From Salminus brasiliensis (lineage: Eukaryota > Chordata > Actinopteri > Characiformes > Bryconidae), in the NCBI RefSeq assembly GCF_030463535.1, contig NC_132893.1, forward strand, positions 30,822,782-30,886,781: a stretch of DNA of 64,000 nt. The letters are read 5' to 3'. Below, piece by piece: positions 1 through 21,622 of this stretch. The notes beneath the pieces were generated by a model. The model ran no database searches. It was given only the letters and a program-made list of their open reading frames with translations, and was not told where the DNA came from. Numbering within the stretch: the stretch's first letter is position 1; each line of letters begins with the position of its first letter. The translations under genes and the position numbers were made by a program.

Positions 1-535
1 TATTCTAATGTTATATAGAGTTAATTACAGGTAGACACTCTCACTGGCCACTGACTATGTTCATTTGGGTTTATTCTAATGTTATATAGAGTTAATTACA
101 GGTAGACACTCTCACTGACCACTGACTATGTTTATTTGGGTTTATTCTAATGTTATATAGAGTTAATTACAGGTAGACACTCTCACTGACCACTGACTAT
201 GTTTATTTGGGTTTATTCTAATTGTATATAGAGTTAATTACAGGTAGACACCCTCACTGACCACTGACTTTATATAACATTAGAATAAACCCAAATAAAC
301 AGAGTTAATTACAGGTAGACACACTCCCTGACCACTGACTTTATATAACATTAGAATAAACCCAAATAAACATAGAGTTAATTACAGGTGGACACTCTCA
401 CTCTCACTGACCACTGACTTTATGTTTTTTTTCTAATGTTATATAGAGTTTTACAGGTAGACACACTCCCTGACCACTGACTTTATATAACATTAGACTA
501 AACCCACATAAACCTAGAGTTTTACAGGCAGACAG
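1..535. repeat. 71-bp tandem repeat with orientation-switching half-units
   Basis: The first copies repeat with a period of 71 bp: the word TATTCTAATG or a close variant starts at 1, 72, 143 and 214. Each unit has an A half (TTTATTTGGGTTTATTCTAA and on to GTTATATA) and a B half (GAGTTAATTACAGGTAGACA and on to CCACTGACT). After about 270 the A half appears as its reverse complement (TATATAACATTAGAATAAAC), while B keeps its orientation. One degenerate forward A (about 421-445) lies between inverted copies. No coding potential is seen. It lies at the window edge, so its full extent is unknown. Confidence 0.9.
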
Positions 536-1185
536 TAGTATTCCAGTAGTTTACAGTGTATTTCTGTATTTGGAACATCTAATAATACTGGATTTGACCA
601 AAACCACTGCGCTCTTCTCTTCATGGTCAGGGTAACGTAACATAATATAATAAGACAAAACAACAATGCCTCATGACCAACGCAGAAGACGGTCTAGGAT
701 TTAAAGAAAGAGCAGAGGTCTGCAGGACCATTGACTGAGAACAGCCCTTCCGGAATATTCCGGACACCCAGAGCACAGCTAGGCTTCATTTGTCGCTCAG
801 CGCAGAGAGAGAGCCCCTTCTCACTGAAATCACTACAGCCACTAAAGACATCCCCACATGTCCTCTTAAAAATGCATTAGCCAGCATCCGGAGATCAGCA
901 TGAGAGCAAGAGTGTGTGTGTGTGTATACACAGTGGCAGTAGAAAGTAAAGCAAATATGGAGATGAACAACAAATCTTCAGCATAAAGATTTCAAGATTT
1001 TTTTTTTTGCTGGTCTATTTCCATGCTCTTTTTTCTAATACATAAAAAAACGGCATGTACAAAGTTATGGCACATTCAATAAGCTATGATTTTCTGTGTC
1101 CAGTTGATACATTTGCTCATTTATTTTCACTTAGGAAAATAAGTTCCACATTATTTGATCAGGGATGCCCAAATATTCGCTTAAG

Positions 1186-1186
<1 letters not shown>

Positions 1187-1240
<54 letters not shown>

Positions 1241-1322
1241 ACATATGTGGACTCTTAAGGCAATGTGTGTGTGTGTGGGTGTGTATATATATATAAATAA
1301 ACATATGTGGACTCTTAAGGCA

Positions 1323-1363
<41 letters not shown>

Positions 1364-1372
1364 TCACACATA
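1187..1372. repeat. (TG)n/(TA)n microsatellite with a duplicated unit
   Basis: A TG run passes into a TA run, followed by the unique word CATATGTGGACTCTTAAGGC, and the whole arrangement is then repeated once before a final TG run. The ORFs seen here are microsatellite artefacts. It lies downstream of slc27a4 exon 7 on the transcribed strand, inside the following intron. Confidence 0.85.
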
Positions 1373-1430
1373 GTGCTAATGGATTCTCTTCTATTTTGTT
1401 CTTAAGTGCTCTGGCTCAAGCTCCGCTCAC

Positions 1431-11497
<10,067 letters not shown>

Positions 11498-11859
11498 CTA
11501 CAAAGGAAAACCACATAAACACACAGTTAGGAGGGAATCAGACCACCTGCATCCACAATAATGCCTACGAACAACAACTCTGAGGTCAGTGGATATGCAA
11601 AAGAGGTTTTAGGCACCTAAGCACATTATTGTAAGTCTCTCAGCAGTTTTCTTTACTCTAGATCTCATTAGAACAGATGCAGGTAAACAAAACACATTCT
11701 GAAGAAAGTAGTGAGATCTTGTCAGTGAGCTAGTCTGAAGAACAGAGCTCAGTTCCTCCAGGCTTCTCCTGGACTCCCCCCAGTCCAGCCAGCACAGCGT
11801 AGATGTGTTCAACTCCATCTTCAGCAGCAGCAGCAGCAGCAGCTCACCTGATTCACCAT

Positions 11860-12095
11860 CATTAAGCCCAGATTGATCAAACCAGGTGTATATAATATAA
11901 TTTTTTATTTAATATATAATTTATTTAATATATAATTAAATAGGACTGATTACACTCTTTGTAACGAAACATGCAGATAATCAGGGCTCCTTAAGCACTG
12001 ACGATATTCACAATACACTCATAAAGGCATATTGTGTACTCCCATAACAAAATGTATCATGATACGATAAAATATTGTCATATACAGCTCTAAAA
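11860..12095. repeat. Dispersed repeat (TATCATGATACGATAAAATA family)
   Basis: The AT-rich segment with CTGATTACACTCTTTGTAAC, AAGCACTGACGATATTC and TATCATGATACGATAAAATA is repeated at 48790-49110 and 62085-62455. The class is unknown; it is probably a small DNA-transposon derivative. Confidence 0.6.
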
Positions 12096-12269
12096 CCAGG
12101 TGTTGGAGGAGAACTCCAAATAATACTCGGCCCCATCCACCCATATCTGGAGGTTTCTGTCTGCATTTTGGCTCCCGTCTAGATGAAACTGCTGTCCTGT
12201 CTGTAAATTATATGTAGAGTAACTGTATATTGTTAATACTGGAGAGACACTAACAGCCGGAACAAATTC

Positions 12270-12271
<2 letters not shown>

Positions 12272-12315
<44 letters not shown>
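12272..12315. repeat. (TG)n microsatellite
   Basis: An uninterrupted TG run of about 22 units. The overlapping Cys/Val and His/Thr ORFs are artefacts. It lies upstream of slc27a4 coding exon 1 in the long 5' intron. Confidence 0.95.
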
Positions 12316-12317
<2 letters not shown>

Positions 12318-13500
12318 CATACTTGGCCAATAAATCTGATTCTGATTCTTGGCTACACAACGCATCCATATTTCTGTCTGAATCTCAAATACCTCCTTAG
12401 TCCCTATATAGTGAACTACACAAGTCATAAAACTACACCATCTACGTGCAGAGAGGCACTAGATTTCAGATTTTGACTTATAAATAAATGTAACTACTGC
12501 TCTACTACAGACAGACAAAGCTCTGATTAGATCCATCATCTCCAGACTAGTGTAGTTCACTACATAAGGAGCGGTGTGCAACTTGGGATTAAACCTCTGT
12601 GTTTTCTTCTTCCTTATTTGCGGTGTTTTGGTGTCTCTCTTTATCAGGTACTGTCACCCCATACAGGGCTGGGATGCACCAGCAAGCGGTTCCGTCGGAC
12701 GGAAATCTTTTCAAAAACAGAGGGAGGAAAATCTCAGTATAAATAAAAAGAAATATGCGGACACGTGTGGAGAGAGTCGTAGACTTCCTCGAGGACAGCT
12801 TTGGAGACGTTTTAATGAACATAGTGATGTAAAACCATGAGTTTTTGTGTGAATGACTTCTGTCTTTGGGGTTTATTCTAATATTAGTGTTTTACTGATG
12901 AGAAACACACACTTACTGACTAGATAAGGAGCTTTTCATTCTAATCTAAGGTGCATTTTACGCACACGCACACGCACACAATGAATGAAAAACACTTATG
13001 TTGTCCACTGATTAGATGCACTGTACTAAACCAGGACAAATAAATACATACATACATACATACATACATACATACATACATTAAAGAAAACTAAGTTTGG
13101 GCCTGATCATAAAATAAGACACTATTAGGCCAGCAGACACCAACCTATGAACTTTGACCTGCATTATAAACTCATCAGGACAAGGAGCAACAGTCAAGGA
13201 GCGCTCCTCGCTCTCATAAATTAAAGATCAGGCCGTCAACAGATACTCCTTAGTGAGGATAAGATTGCAGAGGCCTCAAGGCCACCATATTCCAATAAAA
13301 CATTTACAGCTTAATCTCCTAAAATGCATCTAGAAATGCATGACCCACCCCCTACAATAATATCTGCATATCGCTGCTGACCAATGGAAAACATGCATTT
13401 CCATGCATTATGGCAGTTTTTAGTTTCCCCCATGGTTGGAACCCTGTAGCTGCTCGGTGCACAGGGTCAATAATTCTGGATGAATGGACGAATAGAGATT
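12316..13500. other. slc27a4 5' intron, mostly unique
   Basis: This stretch lies between coding exon 1 and the presumed 5' UTR exon. I see no exon or gene in it. It includes a (CATA)n microsatellite at 13044-13081 and short CA runs near 12965. Confidence 0.6.
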
Positions 13501-13509
13501 CTCTAAATG

Positions 13510-13640
13510 ACTCTAAATAATCTCTTATTTTTGACTTCCAGGCAAAGTTAAGGCCATTTTCCCTTCTCCTGTAAAGTCACCATTTTGGAGATACAGGTTT
13601 TTCATTGGACAGCGACGATATGCACTATATTGCATTTGTG
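13510..13640. repeat. Dispersed repeat (GGAGATACAGGTTTTT family)
   Basis: It shares TTTTGGAGATACAGGTTTTT and the following GACAG and TGCATTTGTGAC words with the copies at 3120, 34665 and 42430. The segment is short and diverged. Confidence 0.45.
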
Positions 13641-13739
13641 ACCGAGTGGGCTGAGGTCCTCGGTCAGCTGCTGTGAAGCATATGCAGCTTCTATCCACTG
13701 GCTCTTGTTTTTCTTCTTTGCGGACTCGTATAACTGATA

Positions 13740-14143
13740 AACTATATGGACAAAAGTATTGGGACACCTGCTCCTTCATTGTTTCTTCTGAAATCAAGGG
13801 AATTACAAAAAAACTGCTTTTGTTGGAGTAACCGTCTCTACTGTCCGGAGAAGAAGGCTCTCTACTAGATTTTGGAGAAGAATTGCTGTGAGGATTTTAC
13901 TGCATTCAGCGACAAGAGCTTTAGTGAGGTGAGGATGTTAGTGAGGTGAGCATGGTGCTAACAGGTTCATGGTAATCTGCTCCAGAGAGTCCTATTCTAT
14001 CAGCAGTACTTCTCGACAGGGTCTAGACAAGCTGTGTGTGCGTGTGTGTTTGTGTGCATTCGCACATCTGTATCAGCAATAGGTGCAAGTTAAAGTAGAT
14101 GAATGTGTTTATTAGAAGGAGTGTCCACAAACATTTGGCATAA
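13740..14143 (+). mobile_element. Non-autonomous TIR element
   Basis: The left end is ACTATATGGACAAAAGTATT GGGACACC and the right end is GTGTCCACAAACATTTGGCA. The body with TTGTTTCTTCTGAAATCAAG matches the other copies. The middle is deleted relative to the 53973-54535 copy. Confidence 0.8.
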
Positions 14144-15501
14144 ATGTGTCTTTTTATGATCCGGGCAGATGTTCAGCGTTCCAGATCAGAAAAGTGGATC
14201 TTGTTGGAACATGTTATCATGATATTGTTGATTATAGTGATAATGATGATGATGATGGACATATCATCGCGTCACACACCCTTAGTTTTACTTCTATTAA
14301 GGCAATTGCTATTCTTCAATGCGTGAGTGATGTGTCTGCATTCCCTATTTGATCCGTTTCTGTCAGACATGGAGTCACTCCAGCTTTGACACAGGAACAA
14401 AATGTTTACTTGGTCAGTCTGGACATCCTGCCCGGCCGCATAAACATAAACACTAGCACGAGGCCTGCAAACCGGACGGCTCCTTTGAATCGACCCTGAT
14501 GAAAACACAGCCACATTACAGTATGGAAAGCAACACATTTTTTTATGCACTGAATTTCATCTCACCCAAGACCCAAGACTTTGTACCCTTTGGGTGCATT
14601 TGCAGGACCACAGGAGAGAGGTACTAGTGAAAATTGGTCTGTATTACAGTACAGCACTGGCTAAAGCTGTGCATATACTCCTTATAGCAGTTTTGGGGCC
14701 ACGCGGCTATACTGATTTCTAATGTAAAGGGGTATTTCAAGGTATTTCTCCATGTGATCAGCTGAGCATGAGCTGAAAACACCAATTAAAAACACATTAC
14801 ACTAAATAAACAGTAGATTTCTAGCATCTGCTCTAATTAACAATATCGCCATAGTGTTTAAATGTTCCCTTTGGTGGCATCTGAAGGAAAGAGAACAGAA
14901 CCAAACCTCCAAGAATGACTAAATCCCTGTCGGGATTGTACATGGTCAGAAAAAGGATACTGTCCAGGCACATTGTTGCTTCTCAGGGTACAAACTGTAT
15001 GAAATGTAACCACAAAGGTACATTATGGTCCTTCAGGGCTACATTCACTTAAAATGTGCATGTTTGTTTAACTGTTTAATTAGCTCAACTGTTTTTAATG
15101 AATAAGAAAAGACCTGAAGTCAGGATAAAGTCTACGGGAGCGTACGAGTATGGTGCAGCTATGTTCCCTGACTACTGTCTACTAAGGTACTGAAGATGGA
15201 CCCTGGAGGGTGCCACCCTAATATGAATTTGGTGCATTATTTTAGCATGGATTCCACTTAATAACTTAAATATTATGACCCTCTGATGTACTTTGAAAAT
15301 ATGATACTGTGCTTAGTACTGAGGAATAAATCACCCACATGCAACATGGGACTCAACTCTGGGATATTACTGTCCACTGTTTACCTTGTAAATCTAAAAT
15401 GTTGTGTGCTTTACACATGACACCCCCACCTGACAGTAAGGTGAAATGAAAGTCATTAACTAGCTGCTTCAGAATACTTCAAAAACCTAGTTTAAACAAT
15501 A
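14144..15501. other. slc27a4 5' intron, no feature recognised
   Basis: Moderately AT-rich sequence with no exon-like ORF on either strand that I can support. It contains a small ATGATG run at about 14240. Confidence 0.5.
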
Positions 15502-15978
15502 TACACACTATGGACAAAAGTATTGGGACACCTGATTCAACCCCATTCATTGTTTCTCCTGAAATCAAGGGTACGAGTGTATCCTGCTTATGTTAGAGTA
15601 ACTACACAGTCCAGAGAAGGCGGCTGGGCTGTGAGGATTTGATTGCATTAGGCAACAAAGGCCTTAGTGAGGTCAGCATGTTGAATCATCACCACCCCAA
15701 CTCACCCCAAAAGTACTGGATGGAGCCCCACCATCATTCCCAAGTTCTTCCACTGCTCCACAGCTCAATGCTGGGGGGCGTTATACCCCTCTAGCCCGCT
15801 ACTGGCTTCATAGTGCCGCATAGTGCCAATAGGTTCATGTTTATCTGCTCCAGAGAGTCCTATTCTATTAGAAATCCTACAGATAACACTAATAATTCTC
15901 CACAGGGACATGCCAAGGGGTGTGCAACCTAAAGTAGCTGAATGCATTCATTAGAAGGGGTGTCCACAAACATTTGGA
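15502..15978 (+). mobile_element. Non-autonomous TIR element
   Basis: The left end is CACTATGGACAAAAGTATTG and the right end is GGGGTGTCCACAAACATTTG followed by GACA and a poly(A) run. The body contains CAGCTCAATGCTGGGGGGCG, as in the other copies. Confidence 0.8.
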
Positions 15979-17014
15979 CAAAAAAAAAAAAAGAGCCTAG
16001 CTCTACCTCATATCCAGTGACAGTGGGCCCTTTACAGCTTCCCCAAGGGTCCACGCACAGCATGCGATGATGAGGGGAATCCTGCCTGCCTGCAATGCAC
16101 GAGGGGGTGGGGTGTGGGGGGGGGGGGGGATTCCATACGCCCACCTACACCCACTAGCATCTCTTACATCTACAACGTTAAGCCATTTATGCTCACAAAG
16201 CACTTGGCTCTTCGTGTTTAGAGACGCTTCAGACCATTTGCATGCCTCATTATGCTCGCCTGCCGTGATGCACAGCAGCCACCCTCACCCCCATCAGCCA
16301 TACTGCCCTAGTGTAGTACTGCAGCAGTTAATGCAGCCTGGAGAACAGGGGCTAGCTAACCCACACCAGCCATGTGCGCCACCACACAGCCTAGCACTGA
16401 CCGAATAAGGCGATTTAACTTAGCAGCCATCAAACTGCTTTATAGCTTTATTTATTCCCACCCTGTGACTTCATCTCCCTGAGGGTTTGACTCGGGCCAG
16501 GCCAGGTGCGCTGCTGTTAGCTGCTTGTGCGTAATGCTGAATTACACCCATTATTATAATAATAATAGTAGTAGTGGTAGATTAGCCGATGCTGGGCTGG
16601 CTTGGGCTGCAGGGGGTCCCATTAGCTGATCTGGTCAGGAGAAGCCCTAAACGTGATTGGCACGGAGATAGATAGATAAGTAAGGCCTGGAAATAAATGC
16701 ACAACGACATCCTCCTTGCAGCCGGCGAGCTCCTCTCCTCTCCTCTCCTCACGCATGGACAAGGTTGTGGGGAGGACAGCCGAGAGAGACCCCGGCTGCG
16801 TCCAAAAATAAATAAAACCACACAATAGCGCACTACACAGTGTGCCAGAGTAGTGTCCCGTTCCTTCTTGGTGTATATAATACGATTATTATCATACAGT
16901 ACGGGCTCGAGCGCATCCACTGCCTTCATTTCACGCGGACAACACGATGCCGGAAACGGAGCAGCTCATAGAAAGGAAACGGAGCAAACGCCGCAAGTGA
17001 TGAGCTTCACCTAC

Positions 17015-17330
17015 CTCGTTTTCCGTGTCCGCAGTCACTGACTAGTGCGTATGGTGGCAGATACTGCCTCAATCCCACCTTGATCGGCTTTAGAAGAGAA
17101 ACCTCCTCCCGTTTTCCCGTTTACACACACACATACACACACGCGCGCGCCGGTGGTGCTGCTGCACTGCCTTGCCTCCCTCGCCTCCCTCTGCTCCCTC
17201 TGCTTTGTTATTAAAATGTGGATCCGCTTAAACTGCACACCGCCTTTCAGTTCATCCTTCCGTTCAACATCCCCCGTCACCCTTCCACTATCTCCATTTT
17301 AACGACGCTCTAATTCATATGACCTTATAA
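17015..17330 (-). other. slc27a4: Probable slc27a4 5' UTR exon (non-coding)
   Basis: On the minus strand AACGAG|GTAGGTG at 17015/17014 is a good donor. It would join to the acceptor one base before the slc27a4 ATG, giving AACGAGGATG. The region is CpG-richer than its flanks and lies next to promoter-like motifs. The exon's 5' limit cannot be set from sequence alone; an alternative donor lies 4 nt further along. Confidence 0.55.
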
Positions 17331-17339
17331 TTTTCTTAC

Positions 17340-17480
17340 CCCTCCCTACAGGCTGCCGATAAGCGCTTCGATTGACGGGCGCCGCAGCCAATCGCCTGCG
17401 AGAACGCGACCGAGCGCAATGACGTGAGGAAAAGGGAGGCGGGGCTTCCCGCGAACACTGAAGGAAATTGCGGCCCGGGG
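17340..17480 (-). promoter_or_regulatory. slc27a4: Probable slc27a4 promoter (CpG-rich)
   Basis: This CpG-dense segment contains AGCCAATCGC (CCAAT box), ATGACGTGAGG (CRE-like) and GGGAGGCGGGGCTT (GC box) within about 60 bp. It lies just upstream of the presumed 5' UTR exon on the minus strand. The same three motif types occur at the swi5 promoter. Confidence 0.6.
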
Positions 17481-17639
17481 TGACGCGATTCAGTGTAAGA
17501 GTCGATTCTTTGAAACAGGCCGTTTTAAAGGATGCATAAGCGAGTCGAGCGAGTCAACGATTCACAATTCAGCTGATTTTAAAACAGGCACTACAGGAGG
17601 TAGCAGCAAAAAAATAAAAAGAATTGGCAATAGAATAAG

Positions 17640-18096
17640 ACTCTCTGGAGCAGATAAATATATATGAACCTATTGGCCATGCCTAAAACGCCAGGTGTGG
17701 GCTAGAGGGGTATGAAGCCCCCCCACAGCTTTGAGCTGTGGGGCAGTGGAACTACTATGTTCTCTGGAATGATGGTTGGTGCTTCATCCATTATCACTGT
17801 CACCGAATGTCAGTCAATCAAATCCTCACAGCAATGCTCTAAAAATCATAGAAAGCAGTGGAGACTACTGTTACTCCACCAAAAGCAGGATGCTGGGGTT
17901 TTGCACACCTCTAGCGGTCACTTAACATTGGGCATGGTGACCATAGGTTTATGTGTGGGGTATAACACCCCTCAGCACTGGGCTCTGGAGTCCAGTAAGG
18001 TGGACTGGACTGGCCTGAATGCTCTTTGCATTGATGCAAGCTGTGTGTGTGTGTTAGCTTAATTCACTAATTAGGGGTGTCTAAATACTTTTGATT
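17640..18096 (-). mobile_element. Non-autonomous TIR element, minus orientation
   Basis: The body (GAACCTATTGGCCATGCC, GTGGGCTAGAGGGGTATGAA, TTCTCTGGAATGATGGTTGG) is the reverse complement of the other copies. It ends with GGGTGTCTAAATACTTTTGA. It lies upstream of the slc27a4 promoter. Confidence 0.7.
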
Positions 18097-18241
18097 ACTG
18101 ACACTAATTATTGAAAAAGTATTAAAATACCCCAGCCTGACAGTTGTAAATATTGTAGAATTTGATTCAGCTGGACTTGTGAATCGGTTCGACTGATTCA
18201 TAGAAAAGAACCGGAGCAAAAGAATGAATCGTTCACGCGTC

Positions 18242-18245
<4 letters not shown>

Positions 18246-18326
<81 letters not shown>

Positions 18327-18327
18327 A

Positions 18328-18372
<45 letters not shown>

Positions 18373-18373
18373 A

Positions 18374-18406
<33 letters not shown>

Positions 18407-18408
18407 TA
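18246..18408. repeat. (GA)n microsatellite, about 160 bp
   Basis: An almost pure GA run with a few GC and AA interruptions. Long Glu/Arg and Leu/Ser ORFs over it are artefacts. Confidence 0.97.
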
Positions 18409-18814
18409 GCACGGCAGCTGCGGAACCGGGAGGAGAGCTTAGACAGGGGAAAAAATAAAAGGAGAGCCGCTGGGGTGGGGAGATGCGTACAGTCGCGCCA
18501 CACCAACACGTGTTCCTACGCGTCAAGTCTGCGCAAGCGCAAAGAGCTGCGCAATTAGACCCCTGAAAAAACGCCTGTACAAGAACTACTACCAGGGTGA
18601 TGGTTTAAAACATCTGCTTTTCAATTTATTAACCAGCTGTGTTTGCTATAATACACACTGTAGGTGCAACTGTACCTAGAATACATGAATTATTCATTAT
18701 TTGTGTTGTAAACTGTGATGTAAAAAGCTGTTTAAAAGCCTGGATGAAGATAAAGTCTGCTGTTTAAGATTTGTTTTATTCAGTGCATATAGTGGAAGTG
18801 TTTTTGGTGCTACA

Positions 18815-19020
18815 CTATACATACAAAAGTATTCAGACACATAGAAAATCATACATACATACATAGAAAAGCATTGCCGATATAAGACGTGCAAAAAAGT
18901 ACATGCAAAAGTCTGTAGTCACCATGCCCAACGCCAGCCAGTAGATAGAAGGATATGAAGCCCCGCAGCACTGGGAGCACTGGCCTGTAGAACAGTGGAA
19001 CTGACTTCTGTACGGTGCTA
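18815..19020 (+). mobile_element. Truncated TIR element
   Basis: ACACTATACATACAAAAGTA followed by TTCAGACACA resembles the family terminus. Body words such as CACCATGCCCAACGCCAGCC and GAAGGATATGAAGCCC follow. It is heavily diverged and lacks one end. Confidence 0.5.
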
Positions 19021-19053
19021 TAGGTCCACAGCCTCTATAGCATCTATATATCC

Positions 19054-19059
<6 letters not shown>

Positions 19060-19115
<56 letters not shown>

Positions 19116-19296
19116 CATACATATAGCTAGAGTTCTGGGGGGCTTCGAGCTGAGGGGCCACAAAGCCAGAGCCCCCCTTGCCAGGTAGAGGTTGAGTATA
19201 ACCGGACCATCAGGAGGAGCAGGGGCAGTGGGGGGGTGCGAGTGCAAGGAGAAGGGAGAGGAGCAATTTTATGGAGAGGAGGAGTTTGGGTTTGTA

Positions 19297-19357
<61 letters not shown>
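19060..19357. repeat. Two (TA)n microsatellites flanking a short unique segment
   Basis: TA runs at about 19061-19109 and 19310-19357 flank a G-rich unique segment. The second run begins with TG repeats. No gene is supported. Confidence 0.92.
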
Positions 19358-19359
<2 letters not shown>

Positions 19360-19360
<1 letters not shown>

Positions 19361-20834
19361 TAAATAAATAAAATGAAGAACCTTTAACCTGACAAAGAAG
19401 CCATTTACCCTAGCTATGTTTTTTCGGATTGTGATGGTTCTATACAAAACCACTGTCTAGAGAACCTTTCCTTCAGACAACTGGACTCCATTAATCAACC
19501 AAATCTTACAAACCTAGTGCTCCAGATTTGCCGTTTCAACTTTTTGACATAATGCAAATCCGATGGTTTTTCTGGCAGCCGAAGGTCACTGTGCTTAAAC
19601 TGACTGAAGGTTTCACTTCAGTAAAGAAACGTTGAAATTTCATTTCTTTCCAGCAGTATTTGCACGTTATTTAAACATGGTTAGTCTTTCTGTGTGGTGA
19701 AAGTCAGGCGTGACCCTGCTCAAAGAAAAACCTTTGTGGATGTGGATGTGTGTGTGTGTGTGTGAGACGCTGGCATTTGGAAGGGCTTTGATTAAAGAGA
19801 ATGTTTTTTTTGTCTAGACAAAAGATAACAGCGAGATATCACTTCAGCCAAGTGGGGGCCATTTCTGCAAAGGCCGCTATAATTTAAACAGACGTTATCA
19901 GTCTGTTCCACATATTGGGCCATATAATCCACATTCATACCCACCACATTTATTATCAGTAACACACACTGCTTTTAGATGGGGTTTATTGTTTAGATAG
20001 AGGCAATAATGAACAAAAGGGCCACGTTTTAATTGTGACTGTACAATTACATGTGGTGAAAGTAGGAGGCAGTAAAACTTTAGAATGAAAACATAACAAA
20101 TGCAACTTAGTTTAACAAAAGCACAATTTGTCTGATATGCCACATATTACAACATCAGGAAAAACAAACAAACAGTTAAATAGTTCAAGAGCTACTTTTT
20201 AAACTGTTGCAGTTAATACTGGAAATGACTCCAAATTCACAACTTTCAGGTGTTTATTTCAATAATCTAACATTACATTCACATTGTTTTTGCCAACATT
20301 TCAATTATTGTACTGACTTAAGTATTACTGAATTAAATATTGCGTTAAATCCATTACACATTGTGTACAATGACAAGTAATTACATTTTCTGCTGTGTAT
20401 ATATAAATATTACATATTACACACAAACACTATTTTTTTTAGATAAATCTTATTGTATTGAGGATTGTAATACTATAATACAGTTGGTATCAGTATTAAA
20501 CAATAACACACACGGATTCCTGTATTAAAGTAAAAATGTCAATCTGCAATTTTAGTTGATTAAATATGGAGATTTAATCACTCTGAAACTCGCTAGTTGT
20601 CACTCAGTCTTGGACAATGAAGGCCGTTTCAGTGGGCGTGTTTATGGGTGTTGCCTTTGCTGCGTAAAATTCCTTCTAAGTGAGTGGGCCAACCATCACT
20701 ATTCATTTCTTTCCCCACACCTAGTATTGGTTATTCCTGTTCTTAGGGTTAACTGAACCACTCCCAAAGATGCTCAGAGTATCCTGACCTGATCGTAGGA
20801 ACATTACATGTACATGTGTCCGTCTGCGCACGCA
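19360..20834. other. Intergenic DNA, no gene recognised
   Basis: AT-rich sequence between the slc27a4 promoter and the 3' end of swi5. The ORFs are short and do not look like conserved proteins. Confidence 0.5.
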
Positions 20835-21252
20835 CACTGATCAGCCATTACATTAATACCGCTCACAGGAGTTTCTTCATCTACAGTGGCATCTGTCAAG
20901 GGATGGACGTGTTAAAAGCAGGAAAAATGGGCAAGCATACGAATCCGAGCCACTTTGACAAGAACCAAAATTGTGATGGTTAGACGGGTCTTGTGGGTTG
21001 TTCCTGGTATGCAGTGGTCAGTAAAAGTGCAGTAAAAGTGGTCCAACAAAGGACAACTGGTAAACCAGCGACAGAGTCATAGGCACTGAAGACTCATTGA
21101 TGCAATCCACAATTTACAGGACTTAAAGGATCTGCTGCCATGTACCACAGGACACCTTTAGAGGTCAATGCCTCAAATGGTCAGATATGTTGTGGCAGCA
21201 CAAGGGGGACCTACTTAAGATTAGGCATGTGGTCTTAAATGTTATGACTGAA
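20835..21252 (+). mobile_element. Internally deleted Tc1-like transposon
   Basis: It begins CACTGATCAGCCATTACATT and ends near TTAGGCATGTGGTCTTAAAT GTTATGACTG, the terminal inverted repeats of a common teleost Tc1/mariner family. Inner words (GAAAAATGGGCAAGC, GGTCTTGTGGGTTGTTCC, ACAGGACTTAAAGGATCTGC) belong to the start and end of its transposase gene. The central part is missing. Confidence 0.8.
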
Positions 21253-21557
21253 AGCGAAACAATTAGGCTTAAAAAATAGAGCCCAATTAACTTCGGAATA
21301 GCTTTCCTGGGCTCACAGATGTAAACATATTTGATGTAGAAATCACTATCCTTTCAATTACTTTTGGTTTTACCTGACTGCCTTAACACTGTGAATCCAT
21401 TCAACATCAAATAGTTAATTAACAGACCAATAATCTGTGCAAGTAACACTTAACAGCCATTTACAACTGCTGTACACATTCCACATTTCACCTGTACCCT
21501 GGCTTATCCTCCAGAGACAGCACTGCTAACACTATGCTCCCTCACCCACAGCTTCTA

Positions 21558-21622
21558 TCAGTCGTCCAGATCCATGTCGAATTGGCTGTACAAGTCGCGT
21601 GTGGTCACTCCACGCAGCCCGG
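21558..21622 (-). CDS. swi5: swi5 coding exon 5 (C-terminus and stop)
   Basis: A 65-nt coding part encoding [20 protein letters not shown] and then D-stop. The acceptor is TTTTTGTTGTAG. The stop codon TGA lies at 21560-21558. I do not see a convincing polyadenylation signal close by. Confidence 0.95.

Noticed and set aside
18198..18526. Glu/Arg and Leu/Ser ORFs
   Set aside because: Pure (GA)n microsatellite translation.
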